64,000 nucleotides of DNA from Mycobacterium sp. 852002-50816_SCH5313054-b (GCF_001667185.1 NZ_LZIC01000054.1:1-64000); one strand, 5' to 3'. Positions 36,265 to 45,467 are shown, counted from the first letter of the stretch. The notes: a model not told the origin generated them from the letters alone. Numbers and translations are program-made.

Positions 36265-37212
36265 TCAGCCGGGCGAGCCGATGAACGTCAGCACCAGGTT
36301 GGCGACCTTGTCCGGCTGTTCGAGCTGCAGGAAATGCCCGGCGTGTTCGACGATGGCGACCTCGCTACCCGCGGGCAGCGCCTTTTCCGTCCAGCGGGTG
36401 AAAGCCGATGTCATGCAACCGTCGTCGCGGCCGTGCAGATAGAGGCACGGCAGCAGCGGCTCTTGAGTCCACAGCCGGTTCAGGTCGGCATACTCCGCCG
36501 GCGGCCGGGGGTGGCGGATGGTGGCCCGGTACGTTCCCAGCGCCGCCCGCCAGCTCTCCGATGTGCCGATGGCCGCGTCAACGTGGCGCAGGTCCTCGTC
36601 GGCCCGATAGCCCGGCGACCATCGCCGCCACAGCAGCGGCAGCACCCAGGACGCGGAACGCTCTGGCAGCCAAGGCAATTGGAAGTACAGGATGTACCAG
36701 CTGCGCACCAGCTGCGGCGGCAGGTGGCCAAGCAGCCGCAGCCGGTCGGCCGCGCTGCCGCGCCGGCGAAATCCCGCGGAGACGGGCACCGACATGATCA
36801 CGGCCTTGGCGAACGGGCTGTCGGGCATCGCGGCCAGGCCGGTCGCGGCGATCGCGCCCCAGTCGTGGCCGATCACGACGTCGCGCTCGGTGCCGCCCGC
36901 GGCCGCGCGCACCCGCAGGGCGTCGTCCATCAGCGCGCCGACGTGAAAGTCGCCGTCGGCCGGGAGCGACGACGGCGCGTAGCCGCGCATGAACGGCGCG
37001 ACGACCCGCCACCCCGACTCCACGAGTCGCGGGGCGAGCTTGCGCCATCCGTAGGCGGTGTCCGGGAAGCCGTGCAGGCACAGCGCGATCGGCGCATCCG
37101 GCGGCCCCCACGTCAGGGCCTTCAGATCCCCTGCCGGGCCGGGCACGTCGAGCCAGCCCGGTTCACCCATCGGGGGCTCGCTCGGTGTCTTCAGCCATGT
37201 CCACTCCCTCAT
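36265..37212 (-). CDS. ephC: Epoxide hydrolase, alpha/beta-hydrolase fold
   Basis: The 315-residue enzyme opens epoxides to diols. Catalytic features: oxyanion HGFPDTAYGWRKLAPRL, nucleophile Asp in VIGHDWGAIAATGLA (about residue 115), cap domain with RSWYILYFQLPWLPERSA, acid in YLHGRDDGCM and catalytic His in EHAGHFLQLEQPDKV. Position next to the WS/DGAT-like gene matches M. tuberculosis Rv1124 (ephC). The first ATG is used; the ATG giving MGEPGWLDVPG, 14 codons later, is equally close to the conserved start. Natural substrates are probably lipid epoxides. Confidence 0.87.
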   Translation of the reverse strand: MREWTWLKTPSEPPMGEPGWLDVPGPAGDLKALTWGPPDAPIALCLHGFPDTAYGWRKLAPRLVESGWRVVAPFMRGYAPSSLPADGDFHVGALMDDALRVRAAAGGTERDVVIGHDWGAIAATGLAAMPDSPFAKAVIMSVPVSAGFRRRGSAADRLRLLGHLPPQLVRSWYILYFQLPWLPERSASWVLPLLWRRWSPGYRADEDLRHVDAAIGTSESWRAALGTYRATIRHPRPPAEYADLNRLWTQEPLLPCLYLHGRDDGCMTSAFTRWTEKALPAGSEVAIVEHAGHFLQLEQPDKVANLVLTFIGSPG

Positions 37213-37344
37213 CGGCGCGCGTCCGCACCGACCAACCTAACGCCTGTTCACTCGATGCGCACCGACCCTGGTGGAAAATTGCCCAGTTCCTCAGGGCGCC
37301 AACCACTTTCGAAGCTGGTGTGGTCTACTGATAGCGTCTGGGGT

Positions 37345-37932
37345 ATGGCGACCCCAACGCAGGCCCGTCGGTGGGCCAAGACCGGCGCCACCCAGCAGCG
37401 GATCCTCTACGCGGCCACCGAGGTCTTCGCGACCAGGGGCTTCACCGCGGCGACAATGGCCGACGTGGTGGCCGGTTCGGGCGCCAGCGTCGGCAGCATC
37501 TACCACCACTTCGGCGGCAAGAACGAGCTGTTCCTGGCGATCTTCGAACAGATGGCCACCGCCGTCGACCGCCGCATCGAGGAGGCGATGCGCCAGGCCG
37601 GCGAGGCGGCCGACCCGCGGCGCATCTTCGAACTGCACGTCCGCGCCTACCTCGAGGCGATGTGGGAAAACCGGCACCTGGCGCGCGTGCTGACGTCCGG
37701 GGACACGCCTCCGGGGTTCGAGGTCGCCCGTCGCGATCGTATGCAGGCGGCCTTCCGCCGCTGGATGGCGGTGCTGGAGCTGGACAAGTCGGTGCGCGGA
37801 CAACTCCTGAGCCGCATCCTGGTGGCGACCATGGCCGAGTCGTCGCTGATGGTCGCCGGCTGCGAGGACCCCGACGAGGTGCCGGCCATCACCGACGCCA
37901 CCATCGAGTGGATCGGCCAGCTTACCGAGTGA
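37345..37932 (+). CDS. TetR-family regulator
   Basis: A 195-residue repressor. The HTH spans about residues 15-62: QQRILYAATEVFATRGFTAA ... GASVGSIYHHFGGKNELFL. The ligand-binding part is all helical (for example FELHVRAYLEAMWENRHLAR). It is divergent from ephC across a 132-base gap and could control it; that gap contains CCAACCACTTTCGAAGCTGG, a loose palindrome, before a TACTGATAG stretch. The gene tail overlaps the convergent VOC gene by 11 bases. Confidence 0.83.
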   Translation: MATPTQARRWAKTGATQQRILYAATEVFATRGFTAATMADVVAGSGASVGSIYHHFGGKNELFLAIFEQMATAVDRRIEEAMRQAGEAADPRRIFELHVRAYLEAMWENRHLARVLTSGDTPPGFEVARRDRMQAAFRRWMAVLELDKSVRGQLLSRILVATMAESSLMVAGCEDPDEVPAITDATIEWIGQLTE

Positions 37933-38404
37933 ACTCGCCCGCTGCGGCCCGCTCCAGGTCGGCAATGACGATCTTGCGCATGCCGTACATCGCCTGCGTG
38001 GCCGCCGCCGCGCGGGCGCGGTCCGGGTCGCCGATCAACTCGTACAGCCGATCCGGGATGATCTGCCAGCTCAGGCCGAAGCGGTCTTTGCACCAGCCAC
38101 ACTGCGATTCCTCGCCGCCGTCGGTCAGCCGCTCCCAGTAGTAGTCGACCTCGTCCTGGTCCTTGCAGTGGACGGTGAAGGACACCGCCTCACTGTGCGG
38201 GAACTGCGGCCCGCCGTTGATGCCGATGAACCGGGTGCCGTCCAGCACGAAACTGCCCGACAGGACCGTTCCCGGCTCCCCCGGGCCGGCCTCGGTGGTC
38301 CGGTTGAGGCCCTCGATCCGCGAGTTGGGGAACACCGACGTGTAAAACTCCGCCGCCTCCTCGAGGTCGTGGTCGAACCACAGCGAGGGCGTGATCGGGG
38401 GCAT
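37922..38404 (-). CDS. VOC-superfamily protein (PhnB / 3-demethylubiquinone-9 3-methyltransferase-like)
   Basis: The 160-residue protein has two beta-alpha-beta-beta-beta modules: PPITPSLWFDHDLEEAAEFY, then FPNSRIEGLNRTTEA, FIGINGGPQFPHSEAVSFTV, and QCGWCKDRFGLSWQIIPDRL. PhnB-type VOC proteins are of unknown reaction; the two His/Glu metal ligands of glyoxalases are only partly retained. The ATG is chosen for its AAGGAG at 6 bases; an in-frame ATG six codons upstream lacks one. Confidence 0.85.
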   Translation of the reverse strand: MPPITPSLWFDHDLEEAAEFYTSVFPNSRIEGLNRTTEAGPGEPGTVLSGSFVLDGTRFIGINGGPQFPHSEAVSFTVHCKDQDEVDYYWERLTDGGEESQCGWCKDRFGLSWQIIPDRLYELIGDPDRARAAAATQAMYGMRKIVIADLERAAAGEFTR

Positions 38405-38491
38405 GGACAACTCCTTGTGCATTCGTTGATGGGCGGTCTCAGTGATAGACCGCGGCGCCGGCGAGAACTCATCGCGGCGAAGACGACCGCA

Positions 38492-38567
38492 ATGCCTGGC
38501 GACGGATCCCCAGGCATAAACCGTTGCGACACATCTCGGCGTGTCGTCGCTGACGTTTATGTGTCGC
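38492..38567. repeat. Nested inverted repeats upstream of the VOC gene; the rest of 38405-38780 has no clear gene
   Basis: ATGCCTGG (38492-38499) pairs with CCAGGCAT (38510-38517), and GCGACACAT (38526-38534) pairs with ATGTGTCGC (38559-38567), all exact. They may be operators for the VOC gene. Between 38600 and 38731 an open stretch reads TLHQLFDGVDAKTRDRILFG on the plus strand without a start, perhaps a gene remnant. Confidence 0.5.
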
Positions 38568-38780
38568 GCTAAGCCGGGAGTCGTCAGACCACCCGGTCGC
38601 GTGAATCTGCCACGCTGCACCAGCTGTTCGATGGCGTGGACGCCAAGACCAGGGACCGCATCCTGTTCGGCAGCTTCGCCGAGCTTTTTCCCCGGCGCAC
38701 CGCTACCACCGGGGGCCCACGTCGGCGGTGAATAGATTGCCTAGGTAACGTCGAAGGGCGATCTACGAAAGAGGACACCC

Positions 38781-39647
38781 GTGAGCGCCGTGAGCAGCAC
38801 CAATGAGACGGTCGAGTTTTCCGGCCACAACGGGATCACCCTCGTCGCCGACGAGTGGAACCGCGGCTCGGCCGCTGCGGCCGACCGGCCCACAATCCTG
38901 ATGTTGCATGGCGGCGGCCAGAACAGGTTCTCCTGGAAGAACACCGGCCAGATCCTGGCCGACGACGGGTTTCACGTGGTGGCGCTGGACTCCCGGGGGC
39001 ACGGCGACAGCGACCGCTCGCCCGACGCCGACTACGACGTCGAGACGCTGACCGCCGACGTCATGCACATCTTGGACGCCATCGGCCGGCCCGTGGCGAT
39101 CATCGGCGCCAGCATGGGCGGGTTGACCGGCATCCTCGCCGCCGACCGCGCCGGTCCCGACCGGGTGACGCAACTGGTGCTCGTCGACGTGGTGCCCCGC
39201 TTCGAGAAAGGCGGGAGCGCCCGCATCCGCGATTTCATGTTCAGCGGCCTCGACGGGTTCGAAACGCTGGAGCAGGCCGCCGACGCCGTCGCGGCCTACC
39301 TGCCCTACCGCAAACGGCCGCGCAGCCCCGAGGGGCTGAAAAAGAACCTGCGGCTGCGCGACGGGCGCTGGTATTGGCATTGGGATCCGGCGTTCATGAC
39401 CAAGCCGGGCGACGACCCGGAGCTGCGCACCGAAAAGTTCGAACACGCTGCGACCGGCCTGACGATCCCGGTCCTGCTGATTCGCGGCAAGCTGTCCGAC
39501 GTCGTCAGCCCCGAGGGCGTCGAGCATTTCCTGACGCAGGTGCCGCGCGCCGAGTTCGTCGAGCTGTCCAACGCCGGGCACACCGCGGCCGGCGACGACA
39601 ACGACGCGTTCAGCGAGGCCGTCGTGGCCTTCGTCGAACGAGGCTGA
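38781..39647 (+). CDS. Alpha/beta hydrolase (BpoB-like)
   Basis: The 288-residue hydrolase has oxyanion LMLHGGGQNRFSWKN, nucleophile Ser in IIGASMGGLTGIL (about residue 110), acid in IRGKLSDVVSPEGV and catalytic His in LSNAGHTAAGDD. It is annotated in M. tuberculosis as a possible peroxidase (bpoB, Rv1123c), but the Ser-Asp-His set suggests an esterase or lipase-type hydrolase with a non-halogenating role. GAGGAC precedes the GTG start. It is convergent with gnd2. Confidence 0.83.
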   Translation: MSAVSSTNETVEFSGHNGITLVADEWNRGSAAAADRPTILMLHGGGQNRFSWKNTGQILADDGFHVVALDSRGHGDSDRSPDADYDVETLTADVMHILDAIGRPVAIIGASMGGLTGILAADRAGPDRVTQLVLVDVVPRFEKGGSARIRDFMFSGLDGFETLEQAADAVAAYLPYRKRPRSPEGLKKNLRLRDGRWYWHWDPAFMTKPGDDPELRTEKFEHAATGLTIPVLLIRGKLSDVVSPEGVEHFLTQVPRAEFVELSNAGHTAAGDDNDAFSEAVVAFVERG

Positions 39648-39698
39648 CCCGATGGCGGCGACCCGCTTCGCCCGGCTTCGCCGCGCTCGCGATCGCCG

Positions 39699-40721
39699 CT
39701 AGTTAGCCGGCTTTTCGGCGTGCCCGCCGAATTGCTTGCGCATCGCCGACAGCGCCTTATTGGCGAAGTCGTCGAGTGAACGTGAGGCAAAGCGGGACTG
39801 CAGCGCGGTCGTCAGCACCGGCGAGGGGACGCCCTCGTCGATCGCCGCGATGGCGGTCCAGCGGCCCTCCCCGGAGTCGGAGACCCGCCCGGAGAAGTCC
39901 TGCAGGTCGGGCGATTCGTGCAGCGCGATCGCGGTCAGGTCCAGCAACCACGAGCCGATGACGCTGCCGCGGCGCCACACCTCGGCGACATCCGGGATGT
40001 CGAAGTCGTATTGGTAGAACTCGGGATTCGACAGCGGCGCCGTTTCGGCGTCCCCCTGCTGGATTTGCTTGCCGATGTCGGCGTTGCGCAGGATGTTCAG
40101 CCCCTCGGCCAGCGAGGCCATCATCCCGTACTCGATCCCGTTGTGCACCATCTTCACGAAGTGCCCCGCCCCGGACGGGCCGCAGTGCAGATAGCCCTTT
40201 TCCGCTTGTGCGACGGCGCCGTCGCGGCCGGGCGTGCGCGGCGCCGCGTCCACCCCGGGCGCGACGGTCGCGAAGATCGGCTCCGCGTGCTCGAACGCAT
40301 CCGTGTCCCCGCCGATCATCAGGCAGTAGCCGCGTTCGCGGCCCCACACTCCGCCGCTGGTGCCACAGTCGAGCAAGTGAATGCCCTTCTCCGACAATGT
40401 CTTTGCGTGCGTGATGTCATCGCGGTAGTAGGAATTGCCGCCGTCGATCACGATGTCCCCGGGCTCCAGCGTTTTGGCCAGTTCGTCGATCACTCCCGTG
40501 GTGATGGTCCCGGCCGGCACCATCACCCAGACCACCCGAGGGGTGGAGAGTTTCTCGGCGAGCTCTTGCAGCGAGGACACCCCGGTCGTGTTGTCCTCGC
40601 CGTCCATCGCCTTGACCGCGTCGGCGCTGTGGTCATACACCACGCACTCGTGGCCGCCCTTGGCAACCCGCCGAACGATGTTGGCGCCCATGCGACCCAG
40701 GCCGATCATCCCTAGCTGCAT
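39699..40721 (-). CDS. gnd2: 6-phosphogluconate dehydrogenase, decarboxylating (short type)
   Basis: The 340-residue enzyme oxidises 6-phosphogluconate to ribulose 5-phosphate and CO2. Signs: MQLGMIGLGRMGANIVRRVA (NAD(P) site), VWVMVPAG, DIVIDGGNSYYRDD, LLDCGTSGGVWGRERGYCLM, and HCGPSGAGHFVKMVHNGIEY (catalytic Lys). It is the 330-340-residue class, shorter than the 470-residue E. coli form. The ATG is 14 bases after zwf; AAGGAG overlaps the zwf stop, so the two are coupled and together turn glucose 6-phosphate into ribulose 5-phosphate. Confidence 0.95.
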   Translation of the reverse strand: MQLGMIGLGRMGANIVRRVAKGGHECVVYDHSADAVKAMDGEDNTTGVSSLQELAEKLSTPRVVWVMVPAGTITTGVIDELAKTLEPGDIVIDGGNSYYRDDITHAKTLSEKGIHLLDCGTSGGVWGRERGYCLMIGGDTDAFEHAEPIFATVAPGVDAAPRTPGRDGAVAQAEKGYLHCGPSGAGHFVKMVHNGIEYGMMASLAEGLNILRNADIGKQIQQGDAETAPLSNPEFYQYDFDIPDVAEVWRRGSVIGSWLLDLTAIALHESPDLQDFSGRVSDSGEGRWTAIAAIDEGVPSPVLTTALQSRFASRSLDDFANKALSAMRKQFGGHAEKPAN

Positions 40722-40735
40722 CTTGTCCCGTCTCC

Positions 40736-42142
40736 TTAGTCTTTCGTCTGCTTGGTGTGGGGCAGCCACGGTTCCTGCCAGCTGTGGTGGCCGTGCAGCA
40801 GCGACTGCGCGGCCTCGGGTCCCCAGGAGCCGGGCTCGTAGTGATGAATGCGGCCGGGCTTGTCCAGCACGGGCTGCACGATCCGCCAGGTTTCCTCGAT
40901 GGCGTCCTCCCGGGCGAAGAGCTGGCGGTCGCCGTTGAACGCGGCGTAGAGGAGCCGTTCGTAGGGCCGCACGGCTTCACCGAGGTCTTCGGCGAACGAC
41001 GAATCGAGGTGAACGTCGTGCCACGAGTTGCCGGCCTGGGCGGACAGCTGCAGGCGCAGCCCCGGGTCGGGGTCGATGCGCAGCACGATCTGGTTGGGCT
41101 CGGGCGGCCGGCGGTTGGGCAGAAACGAGAACCCGGGCACGTGATGGAGGAACATCCGGACCTCGGTGACCCTTTCGGGCAGCGCCTTGCCGGCGCGCAG
41201 GAAGATCGGTACCCCGGCCCAGCGCCAGTTGTCGATTTCGGTGCGCAGCGCGATGTAGGTCTCGGTCTGCGAATCCTTTGCCACCCCGGCGACGTCGGTA
41301 TAGCCGCGGTATTGCCCACGCACGCAGCGCTCCGCGTCCAGCGCCGGCATGGCCCGGAACACCTCGGCCTTCTTGTCGTTCAGGTCGTCGTCGCTCGGGC
41401 CGACCGGCGGTTCCATCGCCACCAGGGCCAGCACCTGCAGCAGATGGTTTTGCACAACGTCACGCAGCGCACCCACCGCGTCGTAGAACTTGCCGCGGTC
41501 CTCGATCCCGAAGTCCTCGGCCATCGTGATGTGGATTTCGGAGATGCTGTCGCGGTCCCACACCTTGGCGAGGCCGTTGTTGGCGAAGCGCAGGTATTGC
41601 AGTTCTTCGACGGGCTGTTTGCCCAAAAAGTGGTCCACGCGCAGGATTTGGTCCTCGTCCAGCACCGCGCGCAGCCGGGCGTTCAGGTCGCGCGCGGAGG
41701 CGAGGTCGTGGCCGAACGGCTTTTCCACCGCGACGCGCGCGCGCTCCAGCAGCTCGACCTTCGCGAGGTTCTCGACGATCGGCGCGAACAGTGACGGCGG
41801 CATCTCCAGGTAGTACAGCGGGCGGCAGTCCTTGCCGACCCGCTTGGCGAGCTCCTTGTACAGCTCGGGGTCGGTGACGTCGCCGTGCAGGTAGGACAAC
41901 CGGCCCGCCAGCCGGTCGAACACGGCGTCGTCGAGGTTCTCGCCGGAGGCCTTGATGGCATCGCGCGCCCGCTCGGCCAACTGCTCGACCGACATGTCGT
42001 CACTGGCCACACCGATGATCGGGCACTTGAGCAGGCCGCGCGATTCGAGCCGGTACAACGCGCGATACGTCATCTTGCGGGCCAGATCACCGGTAATGCC
42101 GAATATCACCAGCAGATTTGACGAACTATCACCGTCGGCCAA
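40736..42142 (-). CDS. zwf: Glucose-6-phosphate 1-dehydrogenase
   Basis: The 468-residue enzyme makes 6-phosphogluconolactone and NADPH. Signs: [20 protein letters not shown] (coenzyme site), [35 protein letters not shown] (substrate Lys and catalytic His) and [20 protein letters not shown]. The start is a TTG, chosen because AAGGGAGG lies 8 bases before it and because M. tuberculosis Zwf1 starts at the same point; the GTG three codons upstream directly abuts the ribosome-binding site. First gene of the zwf-gnd2 unit. Confidence 0.95.
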   Translation of the reverse strand: MADGDSSSNLLVIFGITGDLARKMTYRALYRLESRGLLKCPIIGVASDDMSVEQLAERARDAIKASGENLDDAVFDRLAGRLSYLHGDVTDPELYKELAKRVGKDCRPLYYLEMPPSLFAPIVENLAKVELLERARVAVEKPFGHDLASARDLNARLRAVLDEDQILRVDHFLGKQPVEELQYLRFANNGLAKVWDRDSISEIHITMAEDFGIEDRGKFYDAVGALRDVVQNHLLQVLALVAMEPPVGPSDDDLNDKKAEVFRAMPALDAERCVRGQYRGYTDVAGVAKDSQTETYIALRTEIDNWRWAGVPIFLRAGKALPERVTEVRMFLHHVPGFSFLPNRRPPEPNQIVLRIDPDPGLRLQLSAQAGNSWHDVHLDSSFAEDLGEAVRPYERLLYAAFNGDRQLFAREDAIEETWRIVQPVLDKPGRIHHYEPGSWGPEAAQSLLHGHHSWQEPWLPHTKQTKD

Positions 42143-42245
42143 GACGCGCACCTCCCTTGAGATTCGCTACCCGCGGCGGCCCGCGCTCAACCCTAGACAT
42201 TGCATTTGGGCCCGACAACCCGAATCGAACGCGGCCTTTGGCAGG

Positions 42246-43091
42246 ATGCCAAGCGTGGGTTCCCAAGCAGGAGACGTCCTGCATATCGCGCTCTACGTCC
42301 TGGCCGGAATCGCCGCGGTCGAAGCCGGCACGATCGGCGTTCTCTCGGTCCTGCTGGTGCGCGCCCGCCGCGAGGTCGAAGAGTTGCAGCAGAGGGCCGA
42401 CGCGCGCACTCAGCTGCTGTCGGGCGGCCGCGAAGCCGTCAAGAGGGTGTGGAACGCGGCCAACGTGATGCGCAAGGAGGGCTTCGGCGCGGCGGTGCGC
42501 AGCTCGATCGAGGACCTCGCCGACTGGGCCGAGGTGGAGCGGCCGGACCTGGCCCGCGTCACCCCGGACGGCCGGGTGGTGATCCTGTTCTCCGACATCG
42601 AGGAGTCCACCGCGCTCAACGAGCGGATCGGCGACCGCGCCTGGGTCAAGCTGATCGGCTCGCACGACAAGCTCGTTTCGGGACTCGTGCGGCAACATTC
42701 CGGGCACGTCGTCAAAAGCCAGGGGGACGGCTACATGATCGCGTTTTCGCGCGCCGAGGACGCGGTGCGGTGCGGCCTCGACGTCCAGCAGGCGCTGCAC
42801 AAGGACGCAAAACGCAAGCGGCACGACGGCATTCGGGTTCGGATCGGGATCCACATGGGCCGCTCAGTGCGGCGTGGCGACGATCTGTTCGGGCGCAACG
42901 TCGCGATGGCGGCGCGCGTCGCCGCCGAGGCCGTCGGTGGCCAGATCCTGGTCAGCGAACCGGTGCGGGATGCCGTCGCCGACTGCGACGGCATCGGATT
43001 CGACGAGGGCCGTGACGTCGAACTGAAAGGATTTTCGGGCAGCTACCGCTTGTTCGCCGTCGAACCCGAAGCCGACCCCGACTTCGACTGA
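42246..43091 (+). CDS. Membrane-anchored adenylate cyclase (class III)
   Basis: A 281-residue protein with an N-terminal membrane helix ([20 protein letters not shown] ... VLSVLLVR), a short coiled linker, and a class III cyclase domain from about residue 110. Catalytic parts: first metal Asp in [13 protein letters not shown], second in [12 protein letters not shown] (with the adenine-selecting Lys), and the [19 protein letters not shown] stretch with the transition-state Asn and Arg. All look intact. M. tuberculosis Rv1120c at this locus is only a fragment, to my recollection. The start could also be the GTG three codons later, which has a better-spaced GGCAGG. Confidence 0.85.
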   Translation: MPSVGSQAGDVLHIALYVLAGIAAVEAGTIGVLSVLLVRARREVEELQQRADARTQLLSGGREAVKRVWNAANVMRKEGFGAAVRSSIEDLADWAEVERPDLARVTPDGRVVILFSDIEESTALNERIGDRAWVKLIGSHDKLVSGLVRQHSGHVVKSQGDGYMIAFSRAEDAVRCGLDVQQALHKDAKRKRHDGIRVRIGIHMGRSVRRGDDLFGRNVAMAARVAAEAVGGQILVSEPVRDAVADCDGIGFDEGRDVELKGFSGSYRLFAVEPEADPDFD

Positions 43092-43252
43092 AACCTCTCC
43101 CCGTCGGATTCGGCCAGCCGCTGATGCAGCCGCGCGCGGATCTCGTCGGCGGTGTAGGCACGTCGCTTGCGTTGGTCGCGGGCTACCAACACCCCCCCGG
43201 CGACGACGCCGGCGACACCGGCCAGGCCGATCCACTTCCAAACGCTGCGCAT
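43043..43252 (-). CDS. Small single-pass membrane protein (69 residues)
   Basis: It reads [20 protein letters not shown] with [20 protein letters not shown] after it, then [13 protein letters not shown]: one N-terminal membrane helix and a basic cytosolic tail. The [17 protein letters not shown] motif is conserved in mycobacterial counterparts, and the gene is convergent with the cyclase, overlapping its last 49 bases. Divergent from the SDR at 43274 with a 21-base gap. Function unknown. Confidence 0.65.
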   Translation of the reverse strand: MRSVWKWIGLAGVAGVVAGGVLVARDQRKRRAYTADEIRARLHQRLAESDGERFQSKSGSASGSTANKR

Positions 43253-43273
43253 GGTTGACAGGCTATTACCGCA

Positions 43274-44092
43274 ATGCACACCCTTCGCGACAAGGTCGCC
43301 GTCGTCACCGGAGCGGGCAGCGGCATCGGGCGCGCCATCGCCGGCGCGCTCGCCGGACGCGGGGCACACATCGTGGCCGTCGACATCGACGACGCCCGCT
43401 TGGCGGCCTTCCCCGGCGGTCTGACCGACGCCGGCGTGCTCGTTGTGCCCGCCGACGTCTCCGATCCGGTTGCCTTCGACGGCGTTCGGGACGCCGCGCT
43501 GCGGCGATTCGGCCGGGTCGACATCGTGGTGAACAACGTCGGCGTGCTGACGAACGGCCTGCCCGAAGACATTCCGGTGACCGAGTGGCAACGCATTCTC
43601 GATATCAACCTGATGTCGGTGGTACGCAGCAACGCCGCCTTCCTGCCGCTGCTGCTCGATCAGGGCAGCGGGCATCTGGTCAACACCGCGTCCTTCGCCG
43701 GGCTTTTCACCTATTCCTACGACCGGCTCCCGTATGCCGCCACCAAGGCCGCCATCGTGCAGATCAGCGAGGGCCTGGCAATTTATCTGCGCCCCAAGAA
43801 CATCGGCGTCACCCTGCTGTGCCCGGGGCCGGTGCTGACCAACATCGCCGCCGTCGTGCCGACGTTCGGCGACGGGGCGCCGCTGCGCGTTCCCGGTGAG
43901 CAGTTCGAGTTGCTCGACCCCGCGCCGGTCGGCGAGCTGGTCGCCGACGCGATCCTGCGCAATCGATTCTTCGTGCCCACCCACGCGGGTGTCGTCGACG
44001 AGTTGCGCCGCCGCGTCGATGACTGGGACGCATACATCGACTACCAGATATCCCGGGAACCACGAAAACGAAAGGCAGACAACGATGGCTGA
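43274..44092 (+). CDS. Short-chain dehydrogenase/reductase
   Basis: A 272-residue classical SDR: KVAVVTGAGSGIGRAIAGAL (cofactor), DIVVNNVGVLTNG (NAG variant NNVG), catalytic Ser in LVNTASFAGLF and YAATKAAIVQISEGLA (Tyr and Lys), then LCPGPVLTNIA. The Asp at the end of the second strand (VAVDIDD) favours NAD. Its last 8 bases overlap the CMD gene, so the two proteins are co-translated. The substrate is unknown. Confidence 0.88.
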   Translation: MHTLRDKVAVVTGAGSGIGRAIAGALAGRGAHIVAVDIDDARLAAFPGGLTDAGVLVVPADVSDPVAFDGVRDAALRRFGRVDIVVNNVGVLTNGLPEDIPVTEWQRILDINLMSVVRSNAAFLPLLLDQGSGHLVNTASFAGLFTYSYDRLPYAATKAAIVQISEGLAIYLRPKNIGVTLLCPGPVLTNIAAVVPTFGDGAPLRVPGEQFELLDPAPVGELVADAILRNRFFVPTHAGVVDELRRRVDDWDAYIDYQISREPRKRKADNDG

Positions 44093-44456
44093 CGCCCGAA
44101 CCGAGGGCCTGGATGCGCTCAAGGAGATGTTGCCCGGCGTCATCCCGGACAACGCCCCCGGACTGAGCGATGGCGGCATTGCCGACGAACTCGGTGACAT
44201 GAGCCTCGATCACGTTTTCGGCGCCCTGTGGACGCGGCCCGGCCTCGATCGGCGCTCTCGCAGCCTGGTAACCCTCGGCGCGCTCATCGCCCTGCGGGCC
44301 AGCGACGAACTGAAGCTCCATTTCCAGATCGCGCTGCACAACGGGTTGAGTCTCGAGGAGATCGAAGAGGTGATCTACCACATGACGGGCTATGCGGGTT
44401 ATCCGGCGGCCATCAACGCGCGCAGGGTCGCACGCGAAGTTCTTCGACACTCATAG
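44085..44456 (+). CDS. Carboxymuconolactone decarboxylase-family protein
   Basis: A 123-residue all-helical CMD protein: HVFGALWTRPGLDRRSRSLV, TLGALIALRASDELKLHFQI, ALHNGLSLEEIEEVIYHMTG and YAGYPAAINARRVAREV. The CxxC pair of AhpD is not present, so it is the lactone-decarboxylase-like rather than the peroxidase class. AAAGGCAGAC precedes the ATG. Genes of this kind often follow SDRs in aromatic or terpenoid breakdown units. Confidence 0.88.
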   Translation: MADARTEGLDALKEMLPGVIPDNAPGLSDGGIADELGDMSLDHVFGALWTRPGLDRRSRSLVTLGALIALRASDELKLHFQIALHNGLSLEEIEEVIYHMTGYAGYPAAINARRVAREVLRHS

Positions 44457-44466
44457 GCTGGCTTGC

Positions 44467-45147
44467 ATGCTGACACTGGACCAGGCGCTGGAAGAGACCC
44501 GGACCGGCGACCTGTGGCTGTTCCGCGGGCGCTCGCGACCCGACCGCGCGATCCAGACCTTGACGAACAGTCCGGTGAACCACGTCGGCATGACCGTGGC
44601 CATCGACGACCTGCCCCCGTTGATCTGGCACGCCGAACTGGGCGACAAACTCATCGACGTGTGGACCGGCACCAACCACCGCGGCGTGCAGCTCAACGAT
44701 CTTCGCGAGGCGGTCGGGCAATGGATGGAGCGCTACCAGCAGCGGTGCTGGCTGCGCCAGCTGACGCCGTACGCCACCCGTGAACAGGAGAACAAGCTGC
44801 TGCGGGTCATCGCGCGGATGGACGGCACCGCGTTTCCGACCACCGCTCGGTTGACCGGCCGGTGGTTTCGCGGGCGACTACCGACCATCAACGACTGGGT
44901 GCGCGGGATCCCGTTGGTGGACAGAAAGATTCGCGAGCAATCGCAGCGACGCAGGCAAGAGCGCAAGATGAGCCTGGAGACGGCGTATTGCGCGGAGACG
45001 GTGGCGATCACCTACGAAGAAATGGGCTTGCTCGTCACGGATAAGGACACGAACTGGTTTGACCCGGGGAAGTTCTGGAGCGGTGACGTGCTCCCGCTCG
45101 CCCCAGGGCACCGGCTGAGCGACGAAATCGCTGTTGTCGTCGGTTAA
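44467..45147 (+). CDS. Permuted NlpC/P60-fold protein (YiiX/YebB-like)
   Basis: A 226-residue protein. RTGDLWLFRGRSRPDRAIQT and LTNSPVNHVGMTVAIDD carry the His-first half of the permuted papain-like fold, and METAYCAETVA-type sequence (SLETAYCAETVAITYEEMGL, about residue 180) carries the Cys. This order (His before Cys) is the mark of the YiiX/YebB and poxvirus G6R group, thiol hydrolases or acyltransferases on lipids or peptides. No signal peptide, so it is probably cytosolic. The tail converges with the monooxygenase gene (4-base overlap, TTAA). Confidence 0.72.
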   Translation: MLTLDQALEETRTGDLWLFRGRSRPDRAIQTLTNSPVNHVGMTVAIDDLPPLIWHAELGDKLIDVWTGTNHRGVQLNDLREAVGQWMERYQQRCWLRQLTPYATREQENKLLRVIARMDGTAFPTTARLTGRWFRGRLPTINDWVRGIPLVDRKIREQSQRRRQERKMSLETAYCAETVAITYEEMGLLVTDKDTNWFDPGKFWSGDVLPLAPGHRLSDEIAVVVG

Positions 45148-45467
45148 TCGACCGACATCTCGCCCATCTCGGACCAGCCCACGGCGTCGATGGTCTGGCT
45201 GACGATCTTGGGCGTGGACTTCAGCGCCTGCGGGAGTTCGCGCATCGCGCGCTTGAAGTGATCGCTGTTGACGTGGACGCCTCCCGCGTCACCGTCCCGG
45301 AACGCCTCCACGAGGACGTACTCCGCCGGGTTGTCCAGGCTGCGCGACCACTCGAACCACAGGTTGCCCGCTTCGGCGCGAGTGGCGGCCGTGAAGGCGG
45401 AGACCAGTTCCGGCCAGCGATCGGTCCACTCCGGTTTGGTCTCGAACTTGACGACGATGAAGATCAT
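45144..45467 (-). CDS. Antibiotic biosynthesis monooxygenase (ABM)-fold protein (Rv1117-like)
   Basis: A 107-residue ferredoxin-like fold: MIFIVVKFETKPEWTDRWPE, AGNLWFEWSRSLDNPAEYVL, VEAFRDGDAGGVHVNSDHFK. The pattern of His at the end of strand 3 and the VExFRD motif fits the YgiN/ABM family of quinol monooxygenase-like proteins, which act as dimers. A long palindrome lies about 80 bases upstream. Confidence 0.85.
   Translation of the reverse strand: MIFIVVKFETKPEWTDRWPELVSAFTAATRAEAGNLWFEWSRSLDNPAEYVLVEAFRDGDAGGVHVNSDHFKRAMRELPQALKSTPKIVSQTIDAVGWSEMGEMSVD

Noticed and set aside
36259..37932. 557-codon plus ORF leading into the TetR gene
   Set aside because: Upstream half is antisense to ephC; the TetR starts at the ATG at 37345.
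43274..44200. Long minus ORF extending the small membrane gene across the SDR
   Set aside because: Only the last 69 codons (from MRSVWKW) look like protein; the rest is antisense to SDR and CMD genes.
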